Below, piece by piece: positions 23,301-32,300 of a stretch of DNA of 64,000 nt. Position 1 is the first letter of the stretch. Every line of letters starts with the position of its first letter. The DNA comes from Chionoecetes opilio (lineage: Eukaryota > Arthropoda > Malacostraca > Decapoda > Majidae). The translations under genes were made by a program, and so were the position numbers. The stretch is taken from the NCBI GenBank assembly GCA_016584305.1, contig JACEEZ010000170.1, positions 62,001 through 126,000 of the forward strand, written 5' to 3'. The notes under the pieces were generated by a model. The model was not told the DNA's origin. It made no database searches and saw only the letters and a program-made list of their open reading frames with translations.

Positions 23301-26300
23301 TCAAAGGCTTCAATATTGCCAACAAACACCCCAGAGACGATGTCCTTCCTTGTAGTCCCTATCGGAGTCTATAGGGGGAACAATCAATCGACTTGCGCCA
23401 CCTTTAAATATACTTCGATTGCGCTCAAATTTTACACACGTTGTTTTCTCACCACCCCACAGTATTCCACTAAGGGCCGTTCAAAAAATCCAACTTTCGT
23501 TTTTTATTGGCACCCTAATGTCCATTGTCCAGCGGTGAGGTGTTGGGGTGTTGGAGCATTATTCCACTTACTCCAAGTTCTGCCCTAAAGCCCCAACACC
23601 TCAGCAAATCCCTATGCGTTCGGAAGTGGGGAGTGAGGGGGCCTATTTATGCCAACTTAACGTATGGCGAGTATAATAGTTTGTTTGTGCCTTTTGCCAA
23701 ACATCTTGCAACGAGAATGGTGAAAATTGATGCAATAGTCTCGGGAGTAGTTCCGTGCTAAATATAAAATGATGCAACTTTTCAGGAGAGGCGATTTTTG
23801 TGATTATGTTGAAGATTATTATTCCGTGCCTAGTCATTTTGTTTCTATGCCTCATAATTGTGTTTTTATGTTACCAAACTACTTATACGCTATCGATCGC
23901 AATATAGCCTAAGCCATAGACCACTGTATACCTGGACTGTTCACGCGACAATGTTTTTAAATTACAAGCTGCATAGCGGCCTGCGCCCGACAAAGAGATA
24001 TAGTGGTCTATGGCCTATCATATAGACTGGTTTATCAGTATATATGATATACTGTAATCTTCGTAAATGTTTGTTCTATAATATTATCAAATAAAAAACA
24101 GTAAAACACGCTAAAGAAATGCCTTACGAGACTATGAAGAAATATGCATGAACTTAACTCTTCGCCATTTAAAACTTAGCAGTCAATTTATCATTGGGGT
24201 ATCATTACAGAAACTGTAAATTAGCTTTCACATGGGTGCTATAATTCGCTTCTAATTAGTACCATCATAAATTGATCGTAAAAATTATAAAATGCAAGGT
24301 GAAGTGAATCCATTAGATGATTTTTCTATTTCATCATTTTTTCTGTATATATATTTAGATAATATTTAATTAGTTTAACTAAATTACGAAATCACTAATA
24401 TAATATTACACCATTGATGATTTTATATTATTATTAATAATTATATTGGTATTATTATGAAACGAAACGCACTCATGGCAAGGGCAAGTTCAGGCCCATT
24501 GATACCCTTCAGATATTCTCGCAAAGTTTAGTTCAATGGCTATGTTAAGCCTATCTAATATTATTATATTCAAGAATTCATCAAGTTCTAATGGCATTGG
24601 TCAAAGCCAGTTTTTTTAATATTTGTAATAGACATCGGACCATTAAGGAAGTTACCAGTATAATGTTATCTTGAACCAGTGGAATGTAGGTATAAAATAT
24701 CATATTATACATTTATATATTATATATTTAACATATTTATCGCTTTACCAGCAGGCCTCCGCTTCAGGGCAGATTCAGGCCCAGGCAAAGGCCGATATTC
24801 CGTGCGCAGTCCAGGTATACTGGTCTAGTCTAAGCCTATCTCAATCTACTGTCTATTATATTCAAGAATGCAGACAAGGTTAAGGAGGCTGGGCAGAACA
24901 CCACAGCTTTGTTTGCAAAGCTTGTTACAAGACATCGTGAACCGATAATGGAGCAGCTAGCCAGCTTAATGTTAATGTTGACAAGTGGAAGTGTAGGTCT
25001 ACGAACATATCCCCATTTAACCCATGTTATAATGGGCTTGTTTAACGATTGTTCGCTTTACACTCAGCAAGACTCGGCCTTATCAAGGTCAGGTCAGGTC
25101 ATACTGTCCTGCCAAAGCCAAGATTGTGGCCAGTGATTGACACGGCTTCACTTTTCTTCTCCTGTACACTCCCTTCTCCTGTTATAGCTCCATGGTTGGG
25201 GTACATGCGTGATAGTGGGAATGCAAGAGTGAGAGGACTGAAAGATGTGAGAATGAGGTGCAGGACAGGTGAAATTGGAGACCCTCTACTATGGTCACCC
25301 TCTCTCCCTATTCCTAGGAACAGACATCAGCAAAGATGTAACTAGACTAGATTGAATATAACTGACTACAAAGGTGAAACCCCTACATTCATGCTGCTGT
25401 GATGTACAGTGATCCTTTTTCTTCCACAGCCAGCAAATATCTTTTTCACAGTGGAGGGAGGTGACATTCAACTAGGAGACCTTGGCCTGGCTCGCATGGT
25501 TGCACACCCACTCAGTGCCTCGCCAGCAGCCCCTCACACCAGCCTCACATCCCAGCAGACCTACACCACCAATGTGGGCACCCCATTATATACTGCACCA
25601 GAGATGATGGGAGGAAATTATGGGCCAAAGGTAAGGCTGCATGGCTCTTAATCTGGCAAAATGAACCTGTGTTTACCATTCCTCGAAGAGTAAATATTGT
25701 TTGGCACGTGTATTTGAAGAAAACTTGGTTGTCACAGATAGAGTTAGAACAAGAACAATCTCAGACACAGAAGAACATACAAGAAGTTTAAGAGAGCAAT
25801 AGTCTGGTTAAGTGTAGTACAGGTTGAAGTTCCCAAACTCGGCATCCCAAGACTCGGAAACACCCAAAACTCGGCTATGGTTCCGGATTTTCCAAAACAC
25901 GGCAGAACACCCAAAACCCGGCGCGTAGTTGCCGGGTCGGCCGCTAGGTGCCACCACACTAGGCCGCTTGGTTTCTCCCGCCGATTTGTTTGTTGTTATT
26001 GTTCAGTGGTGTTGTGACTGTAGAGTTGTGTACACTGTTATTTTGTGTACTTCTGCAGGTCTGTTATTGGTATTATGGCTCCCAAACGTCCAGGAACACC
26101 TACTGGTGGAAGTGAAAAGAAAAGGAAGAACAATGTGTTAACTATTTCTGAGAAAATTGACCTTTTGAAGAAGTTGGATGCTTTTTTTCCCCTTAATATA
26201 TCTACGTTCTAAAAGTCGGAAAATTCCATTACTCGGCTCGGCGCTGGTCCCGAGGTTGCCGAGTTTGGGAACTTCAACCTGTATAGCTACAAATACAGAT

Positions 26301-29300
26301 GGAAATTTAAGAGATGTAGAAATGTCGAGGGGATACAGCAGTATAATGGGTGCTGTGTGGAGGCAGGTGCCAGATGAGTGGAGGAAGGCTATAAGTGCCT
26401 TTGTACAGAGTTAAATGTAGCAGGAATATGTGTCGTACTTAAAGAGGGATAAGCCTGCTGAGTGTGCCAGGAACTGTATGATGGAGGGTCTTGGTTGGGA
26501 GAGTGGTGAAGTGAACGAAGGGAAGCTGGGTGAGGAGCAAGGAAGATTCAGGAAGGGAAAAGGCTGTGTAGTTTAAATATTTGCAATTAAAATTATAGTA
26601 GGGTGCAAATGAAATTATAGTTTAGTACTTAGGCAAAGGCAAAAATGCAGCTTCCATGCATCAAGAGAAAAAATATGATAAGGTTTATGGACAAACTCTT
26701 CTGAGAATATTGAGAATTCAGTGTAGGCCGGTATCTAATGGAAGGAATTAATGATGCTCAAGGGGCCCTGTGCAGGTGTAGGGAAGCTTAGTTTTGCTGT
26801 GGGAGTGAGACGGGTGTGTGATGTGACCATGGTTGTTTATTTAATATTTTAAGGATGGCTGTATCTAGGAAGTTAATCTTAACCCCTTCACGCCCATATC
26901 TTTCCATTAATATATAAAATAGTATGTTGTTAGTCATAAAACTACAAAAAGTAACTGAATATACCAAATTAGTTAGTGGATAAGGATACTAAACATGTCA
27001 TATTTATAAAATATTGCTTATAATAACTAAACATTGTGTTATGATAGTCAAAGTACAATGGAAATTACGTTCTTGGCTTCAAGGGGTTAAGTGGTAAGTT
27101 TAGGTGCAAGGATAAGGATAAATGGAGTGGGTTGATGGGTGGTAGCATGTGTTTCCATTGACACTTGCTAGCAAGAGAGTGCAGGAGAGTTTCAGAGGGT
27201 GGTGGGTACATTTCCAAGTGAGTGCAAGAGAAGAAAGCTCTTGAGTGAATGCTTGGAAGACAAGATAATAGTTTTTGTGAGGAAGGAAGATGTGATTGAC
27301 TTCAACACCATATAGAGAGTGCACTAGAAGTCGGAAGATGTGAGGTATGAGGTATTGTTGGGGGTTAAGAAAATAGGTCTTAGAAATAGAGAATAGAAAT
27401 GGTAGCGCTTTCTATAATGACGGCGGGTCATGTCAAGAAGTCTTACGGCGGATTGGCATAGCCCACGGTGTTATGGACTCGCTCAGCGGGAGTATTTGGC
27501 GTTGTCGGTACCTGTGCAGGAGGACAAAGATCCGGATCTTCAAGTCGCTTGTGATCCCTGTCTTACTCTATGGTTGTGAGACATGGACACTAAATAGCGA
27601 CTTGAAGAGGTGAATCGATGCCTTTGGTAATAAGTGTCTTTGCAGAATCATGGGGTATCGCTGGGATGATTACGTGTCAAATCAGCGATTGCACCGTGAG
27701 ACTGAACCGAGGCCTATTACCTGTATCTGGAGAGATGCCACCGAGCGCCTAACTTCTGATCTTTCTATAATTTCTGATTGGGGCAAAGCAAACCTTGTTT
27801 TGTTCAATGCCTCAAAAACCCAATTTCTTCACCTATCTACTCGACAAAACCTACCAGATAACTATCCCCTCTTCTTCAATGACACTCAACTATCTCCTTC
27901 TTCTACAATGAACATTCTTGGACTGTCCTTTACTTAAAATCTGAACTGGAAATCTCACATCTCATCTCTTGCTAAAACAGCTTCTAAGAAGTTAGGTGTC
28001 CTGTGGCGTCTGTGTCCTTTTTTTTCACCCTCCCAGCTGCTTGCTTACAGGGGCCTTATCTGCCCATGTATGAAGTATGTCTCACAGGTATGGGGAGGAT
28101 CCACTCATACAGCTCTCCTAAACAGGGTTGAGTCAAAACCTTTTTGTCTCATCCCCTCCCTTCCTCTGACTGACTGTCTTCAATCTTTAAATCACTGCCG
28201 CAATGTTGCTTCTCTTGCTATCTTCTACCGTTATTTTCATGCTCACTGCTCTTCTGAACTAGCTAACTGCATGCCTCCCCCCCCCCCTCTCGTGGCCTCG
28301 CTGCACAAGACTCTACTCATTCTCATCCCTATTCTGTCCATCTTCCTAATGCAAGAGTTAATCAGTATCTTTACTCTTTCATCCCTTTCACTGGTAAACT
28401 CTGGAACTCTCTTCCTGTTTCTATTTTTCCACCTTCCTACGACTTAAATCTTTTCAAGAGAAAAGTAACAAGACACCTCCCGAACTAAATTTGCCCACCC
28501 CCCTTTTTTATTCTCTTACTGTCTTCTTTATAGGGACTGGCAACTAAGCAGGCTTTGTGTTACCTCTTTTTGTTGTGACCTTGGCCAGTCCTTTGTGATG
28601 GGAAAAAAAAAAGAAAAAAAAAATTGTCCGTCAGTGCCAACTTCAGCTACGTAGGCACGTGGCAAGCTACCCTGAATCTGATCCTTCCCATCAGGTTGTA
28701 TCTGTAAGAGACAATCCGGCGTGGGGGAGGCCAAGGGGGCGCCCACAAGGCTCGTGGCTGGGGCAAGTTTCCTGTCGAGAGTTGCTTGGTATGGGAACTT
28801 TAGGAGCCTGCATGGGGACTCGCGCATGGTGACCCCCGGGAGTGGCGTCGTAGGGTGGGCGAGGCGACGCATTTTTAAATCACTTATATTACTTTGAACG
28901 CGTCGTTTTTCTTGAAATGCAACTTTTTCAAATTTAGAGCTTTATAACTCAAAACTCGACTCAATTCAACCAGGTGCAAGGATGGGGTAAAGGAATTATT
29001 AAGAGTTAAAAATTTACCAGGGGAAAGGGGCAGGACTTGAACAGGCAAGGAGGAGCGGTGGAGGGTCTTCTGCCCTGGTGGTCGACTCCCTTACCTCGAG
29101 GGAAGGCGACATCAAAGTTATAGACAGAATAATGTTGTAAAAGACCTACGGATATGCTACTCCAAAGAGGGAAAGGAATATAATCTGTAATCATGATGGC
29201 AAAACTATCAACTCTATCCAGATGTAAAGCTTGATTTGTTCATGTCAATGGATAAATTTTCCTAACATTAACCAACAGTTTTTTATATGTTAATTCCTAC

Positions 29301-32300
29301 CACTACAGGGAGGTCCCGAAGATACGAGCAGTTAGGTTCCACCTGGCATACTCGTAAAGCGAAATCTCGTATAACGAAACACATAACTAATGGTAAAATA
29401 TAGGTTTGGTTCCAGGACCCCATCAATTAAAAAAAAAAAAAAAAAAAAAAACTGTTTTTCAAGCTAAAATAAACTATAGCAAACACAACAAACACACAGC
29501 GTCTACATTACCTACACTGTACTACCTGTTCTGTAGAAAAACCATTCTGAAAGAGAAAATAGCACACAAAATAACATAACTGCACATTAATTAAACATAA
29601 AACATAAATGATGTCATCAAGCTCATCATCAGTCACCAGCCAATGATAAACTGTTTTTAAAACTTCTCGACCAATCACAAGTCAGCGAGACATATTTCCG
29701 GGCAAGAATGGCATGCCAGACTGCCTCTCTCCGCCTTGTCCCCGTCATCCCAAACTAATTCTCGTTTTATTTGGAATGCTTGCGTTTTCAGGAGTTTTAA
29801 TGTATCAGATAGTAAGATATATAAGTAAGGAGCCTGTGTTGCTAGTGTTTTGGTGGTAGAAGGTGTGTATGTGGGTTGAAATAGTGAATATTCGTGTCAT
29901 GGGGCGGCTCCGCGGCAAGAATTTTTCTCCATCACTCTGCCCCGCCAGTCGCGCCTCATCATAACATCTTTAAATCACCCTTATTTAAGGTGAAACACGG
30001 TGCTACATTGATATAGATAATGACACGTGTATATAACCACACCATAATCACTAAGTTGTATAATAACGAGTAATAAGACGTTTAATCCTGCCCAAACCTA
30101 CTGTGGCGGAGGAGGTGGCGGCTCCAGCGGCGCCGCCACTCAAAACTTTTGAGTAAAAACCCGCCGTCATCTGCCTCACCTGTGCCTTCCTGAAACAGTC
30201 AGCTCCCACGCCTGTAACAGCACCATAGGATATCACCAGGGATCATAGGATTCCTCAAGGGGTTCTCGCTCCCCTACTAAATATTACCAAAGACATCTAT
30301 CTCCCTTGGTCTAGTGGTGTTGATATCCACCTCACGGGCTTCATGGGCTGGCTCATGCTGCTGCTGCTGCTGCCAAAGGCCGTGCTGCCAGACGTGGATG
30401 AGTCCCTTGCTTGTATTTCATCTCCTTACTCATATATATATGAATGATATCCATCCAAATGCAATCATATGTCTACATTCACCTAGAGAAATGATATTTC
30501 ATAGCATACCAAACAATAATAAGCGAGCCTGGAGACTTCCTACCTCTGCTAATACCAGTCTCGAGCAATCGTTGGCCAGTCTGCACGTTATTTTCAAATT
30601 GATTAATTATCGTACAACCTTAGGTAAAATCATATATGTAGTCAGTAAATGTTTACAATTTTAGTAAATAACTTGTAATTTACTTTAGTAAATAACTTGG
30701 TAATTTTACTCACCCCAGTTTGAATGTCGTAACATTGGATTTTCGATCTCGTATATTGAAAATAGACCCTAATTTACACCTCGTATCATCGGATTCTCGT
30801 ATATCGAATGCTCGTATAACGGGACCTCCCTGTATATGTATAATTGTGTTTTTCCTCAATTTGCACTAATTAATTCGTAGCATACTTACCTTTTGACCAC
30901 ATTACCTGGCTTTTTATTATTCCTTATTATTTCCTTATTATTAATATTATTATTTCCTTATTATTCCATTGTTCCTTACGTTTTCATTGAGATCGTACAT
31001 GAGTAAAGGCTTAATATTTTAGTTTTTATGGGCAGCCGTAGTCACTCCCAGCCCAGCCACTGACTTCACCCCTTCCACAGACCGACATGTACAGCCTGGG
31101 GATCATTCTGCTGGAGCTCTTCATGGTGTTCAAGACTAACTGTGAGAGGAACATTGTTATCAGTAATCTCAAGACCAATGATGACCTTGATCCTGAGCTG
31201 CTACATCACTGGCCACTCATTGTAAGTACCAAACCACTGGAATAGATGTGTAAGTGTGTGCAAGTTACCATGAAGTAAGTCAAAGGAACCACGGTCATAA
31301 GAACATAAGAAATTAAGGAAACTACAAGAGGCCGTGAGACCTACACGAAGTAGTTCCTGTTACTTAACACTACCTACATCCACCTTGCATCCCCATCCAT
31401 GAATTTATCTAGCCTCCCTTTAAAGCTCCCTAATGACTCTGCACTAACTACCTGTCTACTGAGTCCATTCCAAGCATTTACCATCCTATTTGTGAACCAG
31501 TTTTTCCCTATTTCCTTTTTAAATCTACGCTTTTCCAGCTTGAATCCGTTACTTCTTGTTCTACCCTGATTACTAGGCGTAAGAACTTTTCCTACCTCTC
31601 CTTTATTATATCCCTTTATCCACTCATGAGATAATGACTCACCAGCCGGGGGGATGAAGGCCTGCTGTCTTGCTGTCCTTTGTGTGTACGTTGGGTTTGT
31701 TTGTGTGGTTTTGTGAAGGATAAGAATTGGTCTCTGTACACAAGGAGTAATTCCAATGATCTGAAACTCGAGAAATGCCAGTGGTCGCTGGCAGTTTTAA
31801 CTCAAAGGTTGGTCTGCTGTGTTTTGGCTCCGCGACTAATATTTTTCAAAATTAATTTCGCGATAAACATTGATGCACCGCATCTGAATACCAAAAAATA
31901 TAGTTCTTCTGTTGTTCTACTAATTATATGGATAACATGCATTACGATGGAACGTTCTATAATAGCAATTTAATGCAAATTACTCGCCTCGAGTAGCAAA
32001 GCTTAATATATTTTTTACATGTATATTGTGGCATGTAAAATTTGGGCGATGTTCACACTGTTTTCTGACAGTACTGCTGCGTCTGGCAAACGCTTGTCAA
32101 AATACAATAAGCAATGCCTTGGAAAAACGAAGAATAAAGAATGCCGAAATTGGCTTGTTGCTGCAACAATGTAGGTTATAATTGTGGAGGCGGCGGGGAG
32201 TGGTGGGGGGGGGGAGATTGTGGTGGGGGGGGGGGAGATTGTGGCGGGGGGGGGGGGAGATTGTGGCGGGGCGATTGAATCAAAACATTACGACTTCACG

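Larger units (their letters stand above)
20720..23517 (+). mobile_element. GC-rich hAT-like DNA transposon, 2.8 kb
   Basis: Both ends start TAGGGTGCCAATA and stay alignable as inverted repeats for about 140 bp (shared ACGGCCCTTAGTGG, ATACTGTG, GTGAGAAAAC, AGGTGGCGCAAGT). ATGTCCAT flanks both sides. The hAT superfamily has 8-bp duplications and TAGGGTG-type ends (family knowledge). The coding part, 20950-23190, is visibly much richer in G and C than anything nearby, while the ends are AT-rich. It adjoins an older LINE. Confidence 0.75.

Noticed and set aside
23526..23560. Continuation of the 20098-20711 LINE across the hAT-like element
   Set aside because: Only about 11 bases (CACCGCTGGAC on the minus strand) fit the LINE beyond the element; too short to assert, though suggestive.
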